Assembly (NCBI GenBank): GCA_022709385.1
Contig: JAKLIX010000013.1
Span: forward strand, 58,653-122,652
Reading direction: 5' to 3'
DNA: 64,000 nt
Source of the DNA: Bacteroidota bacterium
Lineage (GTDB): Bacteria; Bacteroidota; Bacteroidia; Bacteroidales; CAIXZF01
Positions within the stretch are counted from its first letter, which is position 1, and each line of letters opens with the position of its first letter. Made by a program: the position numbers and the translations under genes. Positions 42,866-51,897 of this stretch are shown here, piece by piece. The notes beneath the pieces are model-generated. The model did not search any database. It worked only from the letters and a program-made list of their open reading frames with translations, and was not told the origin of the DNA.

Positions 42866-43117
42866 TGGTTCTTACAAAGGTTCCTGAGCAACCTTCCATA
42901 CACAGTATTACTGATAATTGATAATGATCTCCTGATTATATCATTGATAAAAAGTACATTAGTATGACCGTAAAGCAAGTGACACAGCGGAGCTCTTCAG
43001 GGAGTTAGGTACAAGTTTTTTCTTCACTTCTGCCTTCCATTTTCTGCCTTCTCACTTTGATTTTCAGTGCAGCAGGAAGAAAATAGATATGAATGACAGC
43101 CCGAACGCAGTATTTAT

Positions 43118-43125
43118 TACCTTTG
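43118..43125 (+). promoter_or_regulatory. Bacteroidota -7 box (TACCTTTG) for the RelA/SpoT gene
   Basis: TACCTTTG lies 31 bases before the ATG at 43157 and fits TAnnTTTG. Confidence 0.6.
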
Positions 43126-43156
43126 CAGTAGCTATCCCCATCCGGCCCCTCACCCC

Positions 43157-45412
43157 ATGTACGTCATTGATGAAGCACAGGAAAAGAAAGAGATCCTGCG
43201 ACGTTACCGCAGCCTGCTTTCTGCCTGGAAAGTGAAATCAGAAAAGGATAAACGCCTGGTACGCAAGGCTTTTCATTTTGCCGTGGAGGCCCATAAGGAT
43301 ATGAGGCGGAAATCCGGGGAACCCTATGTGTACCACCCCCTCGAGGTTGCCAGGATTTGTGTTCAGGAAATCGGGCTGGGCACCACCTCTATTGTATCCG
43401 CCCTCCTGCACGATGTAGTCGAAGATACGGACTACACCCTGAAAGACATCGAAGTCATGTTCGGGGAAAAAGTCGCCAGAATCATTGACGGGCTCACCAA
43501 AATGTCGGCCTTTGTAAATACCCGCTCCCACTCGCTCCAGGCTGAGAACTTCATGAAGATTCTGCTCACGCTTTCGAGCGATGTCAGGGTTATTCTCATC
43601 AAACTGGCCGACCGGCTGCATAACATGAGGACGCTGGACTTCCTGAAAGATGAAAAAAGACTGAAAATAGCATCCGAGACCAAGTATTTCTTTGCTCCCC
43701 TGGCCCACCGCATGGGTCTTTTCACCATAAAAACAGAGATGGAAGACTTGGCACTCAAACAGATGGAGCCGGAATTCTATTATCTGGTGGAGAATAAAAT
43801 CAGGGAAACTGAACAGGAACGCAACCGCTACTTCACCAAATTCATTTATCCGGTCAAAAAAGACCTCCTGCGGAACAACCTTCATTGTTCCGTCAAACCC
43901 CGCGTTCATTCCGTCCATTCGATCTGGGATAAAACCCACAACAAGGAAGCCAGCCTGGAGGAAATTTTTGATTCCTACGTGGTCCGTTTTGTGATTGACA
44001 CCCCGCACGACCCGGAAAAGGAAAAACTCGAATGCTGGCGGGTGTATTCCATACTGACCAAACATTATACTCCCAAGGCAGGGACACTCAGGGACTGGAT
44101 TTCCGTGCCCAAAACCAATGGTTACCAGGCACTGCACATCACCGTGATGGGGATCAACGGCAAATGGGTGGAAATCCAGATTTACACTGCCCGGATGGAA
44201 GATATTGCCGAAAAAGGTTATGCGGCCATGTATAAATACAGGCAGGGCGGCAAACTCGAAAATGCGGTGGAGGAATGGATCAGGAAAGCCAAGGATCTGC
44301 TGGAAGGGAAGCTCGATTCCAGTGCGGAAGAACTGCTGGATGACTTCAGATGCGACCTGCTTAACGAGCAGATCGTGGTTTTTACGCCGAAAGGAGAAGA
44401 GGTCAGGCTGCCGGCCGGCGCCTGTATCCTGGATTTCGCCTACAGCATCCACTCCGACTTAGGCAATCAGTGCATCGGAGCAAAAATCAACCACCAGCTT
44501 GCACAGATCGGCCAGAAACTGAAAAACGGAGACCAGGTAGAAGTGTTGCGTTCCGTAAAACAAAGACCCAAAACAGAATGGCTCGAATATACCGTTTCGT
44601 CCCGTGCCAAAGCCCAGATCAGGGAAGCGCTGAAAATGGAAAAGCAGGATGTCGTCAGGCAGGGAAGAGAAATTCTGGAATTGATCTTTGCTGAAGCACA
44701 GCTTGAACCAAGCCAGGGACAAATCCAGGCCCTGTTTAAATTAAAAGGCCCGGAGCAGGTAAACGAACTGCTTTTTCAGATCGGCTCCGGTACGGTGGGA
44801 CAGGATGACATCAAAGCCCTGTTGAAAGGCAAAGAATCCCTCTTCGATTTCCTGCTGCGGCCGCTCGCCCGGATCAGAGGGAACGGCCACAACGCCATTA
44901 TGCGGCAGATTTACAAAACACTGAAAACCAATCCCAGCACCCTGCTGCTGCCGGAAAGCATGGACGAACAGGTCGAAAACCGGATTGCATCCTGCTGCCA
45001 TCCCATACCCGGAGATGATGTGATCGGGCTGCATATTAATCAGCAATCCATCGAAATCCACCGCACCAATTGCCCCGAAGCCGTCGATTTCATGTCGAAA
45101 TTCGGCGACAGGATTATCAAGGCCAAATGGAAGGTGGGGAAAGACATCGGTTTTCTTACCGGTATCCGTATCAATGCCGTGGAAAGGAAGGGACTGGTTT
45201 CAGATATCACCCGGATCATTTCCGACGACTTCAACCTGAACATGCGTTCATTTCTGATGGAAGTGTCGGGCGATATCTCCAAAGGGCTCATCATGGTTTA
45301 CGTCCACGACAGCAAAAACCTCAACGAACTGATCGACAGGCTCAGGAAAATTCAGGGAGTCATCCTGGCAAAAAGAGTCTCCCAGATCGAAAACACCAAC
45401 CCGCTGGGATGA
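43157..45412 (+). CDS. RelA/SpoT bifunctional (p)ppGpp synthetase/hydrolase
   Basis: A 751-residue stringent-response enzyme. Order: HD hydrolase domain (EPYVYHPLEVARI and SALLHDVVEDTDY, about 55-200), synthetase domain (GTLRDWISVPKTNGYQALHITV, about 255-370), TGS domain (EQIVVFTPKGEEVRLPAGACI, about 408-470), a zinc-finger-like part (RIASCCHPIPGDDVIG), and a C-terminal ACT domain (LVSDITRIISDDFNLNMRSF). HD motif and hydrolase residues look intact, so hydrolysis is expected as well as synthesis. It makes and degrades (p)ppGpp in response to starvation. Single gene with its own promoter. Confidence 0.96.
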   Translation: MYVIDEAQEKKEILRRYRSLLSAWKVKSEKDKRLVRKAFHFAVEAHKDMRRKSGEPYVYHPLEVARICVQEIGLGTTSIVSALLHDVVEDTDYTLKDIEVMFGEKVARIIDGLTKMSAFVNTRSHSLQAENFMKILLTLSSDVRVILIKLADRLHNMRTLDFLKDEKRLKIASETKYFFAPLAHRMGLFTIKTEMEDLALKQMEPEFYYLVENKIRETEQERNRYFTKFIYPVKKDLLRNNLHCSVKPRVHSVHSIWDKTHNKEASLEEIFDSYVVRFVIDTPHDPEKEKLECWRVYSILTKHYTPKAGTLRDWISVPKTNGYQALHITVMGINGKWVEIQIYTARMEDIAEKGYAAMYKYRQGGKLENAVEEWIRKAKDLLEGKLDSSAEELLDDFRCDLLNEQIVVFTPKGEEVRLPAGACILDFAYSIHSDLGNQCIGAKINHQLAQIGQKLKNGDQVEVLRSVKQRPKTEWLEYTVSSRAKAQIREALKMEKQDVVRQGREILELIFAEAQLEPSQGQIQALFKLKGPEQVNELLFQIGSGTVGQDDIKALLKGKESLFDFLLRPLARIRGNGHNAIMRQIYKTLKTNPSTLLLPESMDEQVENRIASCCHPIPGDDVIGLHINQQSIEIHRTNCPEAVDFMSKFGDRIIKAKWKVGKDIGFLTGIRINAVERKGLVSDITRIISDDFNLNMRSFLMEVSGDISKGLIMVYVHDSKNLNELIDRLRKIQGVILAKRVSQIENTNPLG

Positions 45413-45557
45413 TCTTCTGTTGGGTCCGTTCCTGCCGGTGTATTCACTTAAATTCATTTACCTAATTAACAGCCACTTAACTTCTCAAAAAGTTTTTATT
45501 TTTATTTATACCAAATAGATATAATTTTTATTACTACTTTTAAGCCCTGATTTCAAT

Positions 45558-45563
45558 AAGGAG
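45558..45563 (+). promoter_or_regulatory. Shine-Dalgarno (AAGGAG) for the Fur-family gene
   Basis: AAGGAG lies 9 bases before the ATG at 45573. The 160-base gap upstream is very AT-rich (TATACCAAATAGATATAATT around 45510-45530), and no TAnnTTTG box was identified. Confidence 0.5.
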
Positions 45564-45572
45564 CCACAGCGC

Positions 45573-46088
45573 ATGAACAGCCAGAAACAATCCGTCAAAC
45601 CGCCGCCGAAAGAGGGGAATTCCAGTTTTGAAGCAGTGAAGGAAATCTTCACCCAATATCTTGAATCTCATGGTCACCGGAAAACTCCGGAGCGATACAC
45701 CATTCTGCAGGAGATCTATTCCACCGACGGCCATTTCGACATCGAGACCCTTTATATACGGATGAAAAACCACAAATACAGGGTCAGTCGTGCCACGCTT
45801 TACAATACCATCGAATTGCTGCTGCAGTGCAACCTGGTGACCAAGCACCAGTTCGGCAACAATTGTGCACAATTCGAAAAATCCTTCAAATTCCGGCAGC
45901 ACGACCATTTCATCAACCTCGACAACGGCAAGGTGATAGAGTTTTGTGATCCCCGGCTTCAGGAGATCCAGGCTGCGGTTGAGGAACAGCTCGGGGTGGA
46001 GATCTCTTCACACTCCCTGGTATTTTACGGCAGGTTCAGGGAAAGAAACACACCCGCAGGGCAGAAACAAAAATCCGGAAAAAACTGA
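45573..46088 (+). CDS. Fur-family transcriptional regulator
   Basis: A 171-residue metal-dependent regulator. The winged helix is clear: [22 protein letters not shown], then [23 protein letters not shown]. The dimerisation domain has [23 protein letters not shown]. In Fur proteins the segment after HDH usually carries a structural CxxC (ICxxCG); here it reads INLDNG, so that zinc site is lost. The HxH metal ligands remain. It overlaps purA by one base (TGATG). Whether it senses iron, zinc or peroxide cannot be told. Confidence 0.9.
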   Translation: MNSQKQSVKPPPKEGNSSFEAVKEIFTQYLESHGHRKTPERYTILQEIYSTDGHFDIETLYIRMKNHKYRVSRATLYNTIELLLQCNLVTKHQFGNNCAQFEKSFKFRQHDHFINLDNGKVIEFCDPRLQEIQAAVEEQLGVEISSHSLVFYGRFRERNTPAGQKQKSGKN

Positions 46089-47386
46089 TGAAGGCAGATG
46101 TAATCCTGGGATTACAGTGGGGCGATGAAGGGAAAGGCAAGATCGTCGACCTGCTGGCCCCTTCCTATGACATTATCGCCCGTTTCCAGGGAGGGCCCAA
46201 TGCCGGACACACCATTGAGATCGGCGGCAGGAAACACATTCTTCACCTGATCCCGTCGGGTATCTTTCATCCCGGCATTCAAAACCTGATCGGCAACGGG
46301 GTGATTATCGATCCGGTCATCTTCCGGCAGGAAACTGAAGGATTGAAGGAAACGGGGATACACCCGGCCGAAACCCTGTTAATCTCGGACCGGGCTCACC
46401 TGATCCTTCCGACCCACCGCCTGCTGGATGCCTGTTACGAACAATCGAAAGCAGAAAAGAAGATCGGCTCGACGCTGAAAGGAATCGGCCCGGCCTATAC
46501 CGATAAGACTGCCCGTATCGGCCTGCGGACAGGCGATCTCACGGACAGGGATTTCAGAACCCGTTATGAATTGCTGAAAAAGCATCATCTTCAGCTTGCT
46601 GCTGCTGCCGGCATCTCCTCCAATGACATCCTGATCGACGGACTGTCGCTGGATGCATACGAAAAAGCCTGGTTCGAATCTCTGGAAGTCCTGCTGGCAT
46701 TTAAAATGGTCGACAACGCGCTTTTCCTGAACCGGTCGCTTGAGCGGGGAATGAAAGTGCTTGCCGAAGGAGCCCAGGGAACCCTGCTGGATGTCGATTT
46801 CGGATCCTATCCTTATGTGACTTCCTCCAGCACAACGGCAGGAGGTGTTTCCACCGGACTGGGCATACCGCCTTCACGCATCGGTGAGGTTTACGGTGTT
46901 TTTAAAGCTTATTGCACCCGGGTGGGTAACGGCCCCTTCCCCACCGAACTGAATGATGAAACCGGCCAACTCCTCAGAGATCTCGGACATGAATACGGAT
47001 CTACCACGGGAAGACCGCGCCGCTGCGGATGGCTCGACCTGCCCGCATTACGCTACGCCATCATGATCAACGGGGTAAGCAGGCTCATCATGATGAAAGC
47101 CGATGTGCTGAACCACCTCCCTGAAATCGGGGTTTGCACCCAATACCGCATCGATGACCGGCTGTCTGATTTCCCCGAAGCCCGGGAAAGTGCTTCCGTT
47201 TTCGAGGCAGCATGTATCGCCCTGCCGGGCTGGCAATCGGAACCAGATCCCGCCCTTCCCTTCGACAGCCAGCCTGACGCATTTAAAAGCTATGTGTCCT
47301 TTATCGAAAAGGCTGTCGATCGTAAAATAAGTGTGCTATCTTTGGGGGCAGAAAGGAACCAGACCCTGATGCGCGACAGGGAATAA
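46088..47386 (+). CDS. purA: Adenylosuccinate synthetase
   Basis: PurA joins IMP and aspartate with GTP in AMP synthesis. The 432-residue protein has the family signatures LQWGDEGKGKIVDLLAP with GGPNAGHTI following, then the second signature KIGSTLKGIGPAYTDK. GTTGRPRRCGW is present as STTGRPRRCGWLDL. Length is normal. It starts on the last base of the fur-like stop codon, so the two genes are translationally coupled; the pairing of a Fur-type regulator with purA recurs in Bacteroidota. Confidence 0.97.
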   Translation: MKADVILGLQWGDEGKGKIVDLLAPSYDIIARFQGGPNAGHTIEIGGRKHILHLIPSGIFHPGIQNLIGNGVIIDPVIFRQETEGLKETGIHPAETLLISDRAHLILPTHRLLDACYEQSKAEKKIGSTLKGIGPAYTDKTARIGLRTGDLTDRDFRTRYELLKKHHLQLAAAAGISSNDILIDGLSLDAYEKAWFESLEVLLAFKMVDNALFLNRSLERGMKVLAEGAQGTLLDVDFGSYPYVTSSSTTAGGVSTGLGIPPSRIGEVYGVFKAYCTRVGNGPFPTELNDETGQLLRDLGHEYGSTTGRPRRCGWLDLPALRYAIMINGVSRLIMMKADVLNHLPEIGVCTQYRIDDRLSDFPEARESASVFEAACIALPGWQSEPDPALPFDSQPDAFKSYVSFIEKAVDRKISVLSLGAERNQTLMRDRE

Positions 47387-47457
47387 GGGTGTTGCATATC
47401 CTGAAGTCCGTCAGCTACAAATAAGATTCAACCGCTTCAACAAGATAATTCATCACC

Positions 47458-49311
47458 ATGCGACTCAAAGCTCTTTTAATCCTGATGATCCTCAGCGGAT
47501 CAGTTGCAGCCCAGCAGATTGAGACAGAAGCTGTGCCACAGGCCGTGCAAAAGGCATTCGAAACTGAGTACCCCGACGCCAAAGTCAAAAGCTGGGAAAT
47601 CATCAATGAACGATTGGCAGCCAATACAAAAATCGACGGACAAAACGCCCGGGCCATTTTTTTACCTGACGGAAGCTGGATAGAAACAATCTATGAGATC
47701 AGCGAGAAAGAGATGCCGGGCCGCATCACATCCTGGATCGACCAGCAATATGCCGGAAGCAGGATCGTGCTTGCCCAGTACCGGGAAGATAAAACCCAGG
47801 GAGCCTATTATTATGTCCAGTTGAAAAAACCAAGGTCGAGCCAGGAAATCGACCTTGAATGTTTTTTCGATGTGTCGGGTAACTTCCAGAAAAAGAACGA
47901 GTTCATTCCTCTCGACCAGGCTATATCCACCAGCGCCACCCAGGAAATCGCCAGAAAAGAAAGGGAAGAAAGGGAAAAGGCCGAATACCAGGCCAGGCGG
48001 GCTGCCCAACTGGCCGTAGACAGATCGGTCGGCGAAAATGACCTGCCGGCAAGAATCAGGGATAATTTCAGGAAAAAATTTGCGAACGCCGAAGAAACCC
48101 GGTGGGATACCCTCGATAATGTATACAACGCATATTTCTTTTTAGGCGAAGACAGTGTTCATGCCGAATTCAACCCTCAGGGCGACTGGCTGAAAAGCAC
48201 AGTCTCCCTCGAAGCAGGGCCGGGTTTCAGACCCGTTGAACTCTACCTTGAACAGAATTATCCCGACTATACCGTGAAGCTTTCCCAGCAGATCACCACC
48301 AGGGACAGGAATAATTCCTATTATGCAGAAGTTCATCCGAAGGTGAGAAAAAACGAAACGCCGCAGATCACCAAACTTTTCTTCGACAAGGGCGGCAGGC
48401 TGTTGCGGACGGAAGAGCCCGCTGTGGTTGAGGAAACTGAGGATACTACAGAAGAAATCAGGCAGGATGAGGAGGAGGTTGATGCCTTTGAAGCCAGACT
48501 CGACAAGGAACCGAAAAAGAAGCAACAAAACGATGAGGCCATCGCCACCCTCAAAGTCAATCCGAAAGAACTTCCCAGCACCATCCTTAACTACGTGAAA
48601 ACCAACTACCCGGATCTCGTGATCCGGGAGGCCTATTTCTCTGATTACGAAGACGTTGGCAATGCCTACAGGGTTGTGATCTCCAAAGAAGGCGTCAGGC
48701 AGGTGACCTCCGACCTCTACTTTTCCGATTACGGGAAACTGCTGAAAGAAGTGAATCCGCCGCCTAAAAAGGAAATCCAGACAAGGCCTGTAAAGCAGGC
48801 AAAGGAGGAGAAGCCTGTTGTTGAGGACAAACAGGTCTATGACGACCCGGAAGAGGTGGTATTGGAGGAAGCGGAAGAAACGGAAGCCAACGAAGAAGAC
48901 ATCCGCGAGTCGTATGAGGTCAGCGACAGCGATATACCGGATGTCGTGAAGAAGAATTTTTCGCGGCGGTACCCGCGGGCTGAGGAAGTCCTCTGGAAAA
49001 CAGATGACAGCACATTTGCCGTGGAGTTCTACCTGAACGGTATCAAGAACATCCTGGAGATGAGTCCCGGCGGAATTATCCAGGCCACCCGCACGGAAAT
49101 GGATCCCCGCAATCTTTTCGGGCCGGTACAGCGCTACCTCGACGACAATTTTCCCGGTTACAAGGTGAGGTATGCCGAGAAAATCGTCCGTAAAGACCGT
49201 AAAAACTTCTTTTACGTTGAGATTTACAGTAAAAAACGGAATGCCAATCCGCCGGAGGCTTACCTGTTTTTCGACAAGGCAGGCCGTTTCATGGAAAATC
49301 CCCCCGAATAA
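47458..49311 (+). CDS. Exported protein with tandem PepSY-like (DUF2874) domains
   Basis: A 617-residue protein, leader MRLKALLILMILSGSVAAQ. At least four PepSY-like segments are seen, each starting with a proline-helix then a YP turn. They are VPQAVQKAFETEYPDAKVKSW (about 26), LPARIRDNFRKKFANAEETRW (about 196), LPSTILNYVKTNYPDLVIRE (about 376) and IPDVVKKNFSRRYPRAEEVLW (about 494). Highly charged Glu/Lys linkers (EETEDTTEEIRQDEEEVDAF) separate them. Single-domain homologues are common in Bacteroidota periplasm and of unknown role. It stands 22 bases before the OstA-like gene, so a role in envelope assembly is possible. Confidence 0.78.
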   Translation: MRLKALLILMILSGSVAAQQIETEAVPQAVQKAFETEYPDAKVKSWEIINERLAANTKIDGQNARAIFLPDGSWIETIYEISEKEMPGRITSWIDQQYAGSRIVLAQYREDKTQGAYYYVQLKKPRSSQEIDLECFFDVSGNFQKKNEFIPLDQAISTSATQEIARKEREEREKAEYQARRAAQLAVDRSVGENDLPARIRDNFRKKFANAEETRWDTLDNVYNAYFFLGEDSVHAEFNPQGDWLKSTVSLEAGPGFRPVELYLEQNYPDYTVKLSQQITTRDRNNSYYAEVHPKVRKNETPQITKLFFDKGGRLLRTEEPAVVEETEDTTEEIRQDEEEVDAFEARLDKEPKKKQQNDEAIATLKVNPKELPSTILNYVKTNYPDLVIREAYFSDYEDVGNAYRVVISKEGVRQVTSDLYFSDYGKLLKEVNPPPKKEIQTRPVKQAKEEKPVVEDKQVYDDPEEVVLEEAEETEANEEDIRESYEVSDSDIPDVVKKNFSRRYPRAEEVLWKTDDSTFAVEFYLNGIKNILEMSPGGIIQATRTEMDPRNLFGPVQRYLDDNFPGYKVRYAEKIVRKDRKNFFYVEIYSKKRNANPPEAYLFFDKAGRFMENPPE

Positions 49312-49332
49312 ACAGGGGAAATCTTATCCCAT

Positions 49333-50844
49333 ATGCTTTTCAGGATCAGAACCCTTATCCTGCTGATCCCGCTGATCATGCTGCCCTGGCTGCTGACCGC
49401 ACAGAAAGCGGTAAAGGTGAACCTGGTTTCGGCAGGAAGCATGTTGTACAACAAGCAGGCCGGGGCCGATCTCCGCAGGCTGATCGGGGACGTTGTTTTT
49501 GAACACGAGGGGGCTCATCTCTACTGTGACAGTGCTTACTTTTACGAAGAACAAAACAACATCGAGGCTTTCGGCAATATCCGGATCAGGGTATCGGATA
49601 CGCTGAATATTTTCGGCGATCAGCTGCTTTACGACGGTAATTCGCGAAGTGCGCGCATCACGGGCAAGGTGCGCATGGTCGACCGGCAGACCACCCTGCT
49701 GACCGACCGCCTGCTGTATGACAGGAATACGGAAATCGCATCTTATGTAACAGGCGGGACCATCACGGGAAACGAAAACAAACTGAGCAGCAGGAAAGGC
49801 TATTATTTTACGGCCCGCAAGGAATTCTTTTTCAGGGACAGTGTGGTACTGGTCAATCCGCGATACACCATCCGGTCCGACACCCTGCTGTACCACACTG
49901 TAAGCCGGATTGCCTTTTTCTACGGTCCGACCCGGATCACGAGCCGCGAGAACTTCATCTACTGCGAAAACGGCTGGTATAATACCATCAGCGACATGGC
50001 AAGGTTCAGCAGACATGCTTTCATCAAGAACAAAGGGCAATTGCTTCGCGGCGACAGTCTGTATTACGAGCATGCGGGCGGTTACGGCAAAGCCGTGAGG
50101 AATGTGAGTGTGACCGACTCGGTCAGGAATATCGTCATCCACGGACAACAGGGGATTTACAAAAGAGCGGAAGGCTATTCACAGCTTACAGACAGCCTGA
50201 TGGCCATGATCATCAGCGATGACGACACCCTGTACCTGCATTCCGACACCCTGCGCTCCACTTTCGACACGGCCGGCAATACAAAAACGCTCTCGGCTTA
50301 CCGGCATGTGAAGTATTACCGGCGCGACCTTCAGGGGATGTGCGATTCCCTGCATTACACCATGACCGATTCCAGCATGGCCATGTTCGGCAGTCCGGTA
50401 CTGTGGTCGGATGAGAACCAGCTGACTGCGGATTCAATCCGGCTGTGGATGCTCAACAAGCAGCCCGACTCCATGATGCTTTATAATACGGCCATGATCA
50501 TATCCCTTGCTGATACGGGTAAGTTCAACCAGATCAAAGGCCGCGACATGACCGCTTATTTCTCGGGAAATGAACTTATCAGGGTCAGCGTAAACGGCAA
50601 TGCCAAAACCATCTATCATGCACGCGAGGACGACGGCAGTCAGATCGGAGTGAATGTGGCAGCGTCTTCGGACATGATCATCTTCCTCAGTCAGAAGAAG
50701 ATACAGCGGATCAAATACCTGTCAAGACCCGATGCCGTGCTCTACCCTGAAACATCACTTCCACCGGAAGAACGTGTTTTACCCGGCTTTATCTGGCTGG
50801 AAACCAGGCGGCCCGTTTCAAACCGGGATGTTTTCCGCTGGTAA
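49333..50844 (+). CDS. OstA-like (LptA-type) LPS transport protein
   Basis: A 503-residue exported protein, leader MLFRIRTLILLIPLIMLPWLLTAQ. The mature part is a long beta-jellyroll of OstA/LptA repeats: LIGDVVFEHEGAHLYCDSAYFY, EAFGNIRIRVSDTLNIFGDQL, ARITGKVRMVDRQTTLLTDRL. Typical LptA is about 180 residues; the Bacteroidota OstA-like version is much longer, as here. It should bridge the periplasm for lipopolysaccharide on the way to LptD. Neighbours support this: MCE (convergent), amidase and LptD-like genes follow. Confidence 0.85.
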   Translation: MLFRIRTLILLIPLIMLPWLLTAQKAVKVNLVSAGSMLYNKQAGADLRRLIGDVVFEHEGAHLYCDSAYFYEEQNNIEAFGNIRIRVSDTLNIFGDQLLYDGNSRSARITGKVRMVDRQTTLLTDRLLYDRNTEIASYVTGGTITGNENKLSSRKGYYFTARKEFFFRDSVVLVNPRYTIRSDTLLYHTVSRIAFFYGPTRITSRENFIYCENGWYNTISDMARFSRHAFIKNKGQLLRGDSLYYEHAGGYGKAVRNVSVTDSVRNIVIHGQQGIYKRAEGYSQLTDSLMAMIISDDDTLYLHSDTLRSTFDTAGNTKTLSAYRHVKYYRRDLQGMCDSLHYTMTDSSMAMFGSPVLWSDENQLTADSIRLWMLNKQPDSMMLYNTAMIISLADTGKFNQIKGRDMTAYFSGNELIRVSVNGNAKTIYHAREDDGSQIGVNVAASSDMIIFLSQKKIQRIKYLSRPDAVLYPETSLPPEERVLPGFIWLETRRPVSNRDVFRW

Positions 50845-50865
50845 GCATGAAATGCCCGGCGATGG

Positions 50866-51870
50866 TTACTTTTCAGGAGGAGGACTGTACTGATTTTTTT
50901 TAGGATTACGCCCGAAAACCGAGAAATGGATATACCTGTCGGGGTGCAGCCGCATGTCTTCAAGCAGCAGGTTAAGGTCCTTGCTTGATTTCTCGAGTTC
51001 CCTGTAGAGACCGTCGTTGTTCAGCAGAAGCCCGAGGCTGCCTTCTCCCTGTTTAATTTTGGCCAGGATATCCGAGGTCTGTTGCAGGCTGTGATTTACC
51101 AGGGCGAGTGTCTTGCTGATATTGGCCCTGGCAATGCTGTCGCTGAGGGCGGAGAAGTTGGCCAGGATATTGGAAATATGCTGATTGTTGTTCCGGATAT
51201 TGGCAGAGATGGATTCCAGATTCACCAGGATGCCTGCCATACGGGAACGCTGACTCGACACCAGGGTATCGATATTGAAAGTTGTATGTTCCAGGTTTGC
51301 AATGGTTTGTTTGATGGAGGCAAAACTCTTCTCAAGATTGTCGCGGGTGCTTTCATTAAACACATACCGGATGACCATCAGGGCTGAATCGACCGATCCC
51401 ATCAGGGCCTCCGCTTTGGTTTTCAGCGGCAGTACCTGGCGGTTGACTTCTTCCTGGAGCGAAGCCTGCACCTGTGAAGGCAGGGTGTCGCCATCGGATG
51501 CCAGAACGGCACTGTCGCCCAGAATGATATCAATGGCTTTGGAGCCCATCAGGTCGGAACTGTATATCCTGGCAATGGAGTTTACAGGAACGGGAACTTT
51601 GTTGGTGAGCACGTAACTGACCAGTATCCTGTTGCTGCCGTCGGGATGAAAGCCGGTTTCCTTGACAATGCCGACTTTGATTCCGTTGATAAAAACCGGA
51701 CTGGAGGGGACAAGACCACTGACCGACTCATAAACCGAATGGAACTGCCTTTCCTGTTTAAATACGTCCCGGCCTTTCAGGAAATTGAAGCCGTAAATAA
51801 ACAGTGCAAGGGCAGCAACGAACAACAGACCGATTTTCAGTTCCCGGGATATTTTCACTGCAAAGGCCAT
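50866..51870 (-). CDS. MCE/MlaD-family lipid-transport protein
   Basis: A 334-residue protein with one N-terminal membrane helix (ELKIGLLFVAALALFIYGFNFL) and an MCE domain (SGLVPSSPVFINGIKVGIVKE to VNSIARIYSSDLMGSKAIDI, about 45-125). A long helical/coiled-coil C-terminus follows. MCE proteins form hexameric rings that carry phospholipids across the periplasm with an MlaEF ABC transporter; no transporter gene is in the window. It lies 27 bases downstream of the amidase gene, with its own -7 box (51888-51895). Confidence 0.9.
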   Translation of the reverse strand: MAFAVKISRELKIGLLFVAALALFIYGFNFLKGRDVFKQERQFHSVYESVSGLVPSSPVFINGIKVGIVKETGFHPDGSNRILVSYVLTNKVPVPVNSIARIYSSDLMGSKAIDIILGDSAVLASDGDTLPSQVQASLQEEVNRQVLPLKTKAEALMGSVDSALMVIRYVFNESTRDNLEKSFASIKQTIANLEHTTFNIDTLVSSQRSRMAGILVNLESISANIRNNNQHISNILANFSALSDSIARANISKTLALVNHSLQQTSDILAKIKQGEGSLGLLLNNDGLYRELEKSSKDLNLLLEDMRLHPDRYIHFSVFGRNPKKNQYSPPPEK

Positions 51871-51887
51871 GTTTGAAAAGTGTAAAG

Positions 51888-51895
51888 CAAAGATA
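51888..51895 (-). promoter_or_regulatory. Bacteroidota -7 box (TATCTTTG) for the MCE gene
   Basis: TATCTTTG on the minus strand lies 17 bases before the ATG at 51870, in the 27-base gap after the amidase gene. The gene could thus be transcribed on its own. Confidence 0.5.
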
Positions 51896-51897
51896 TA

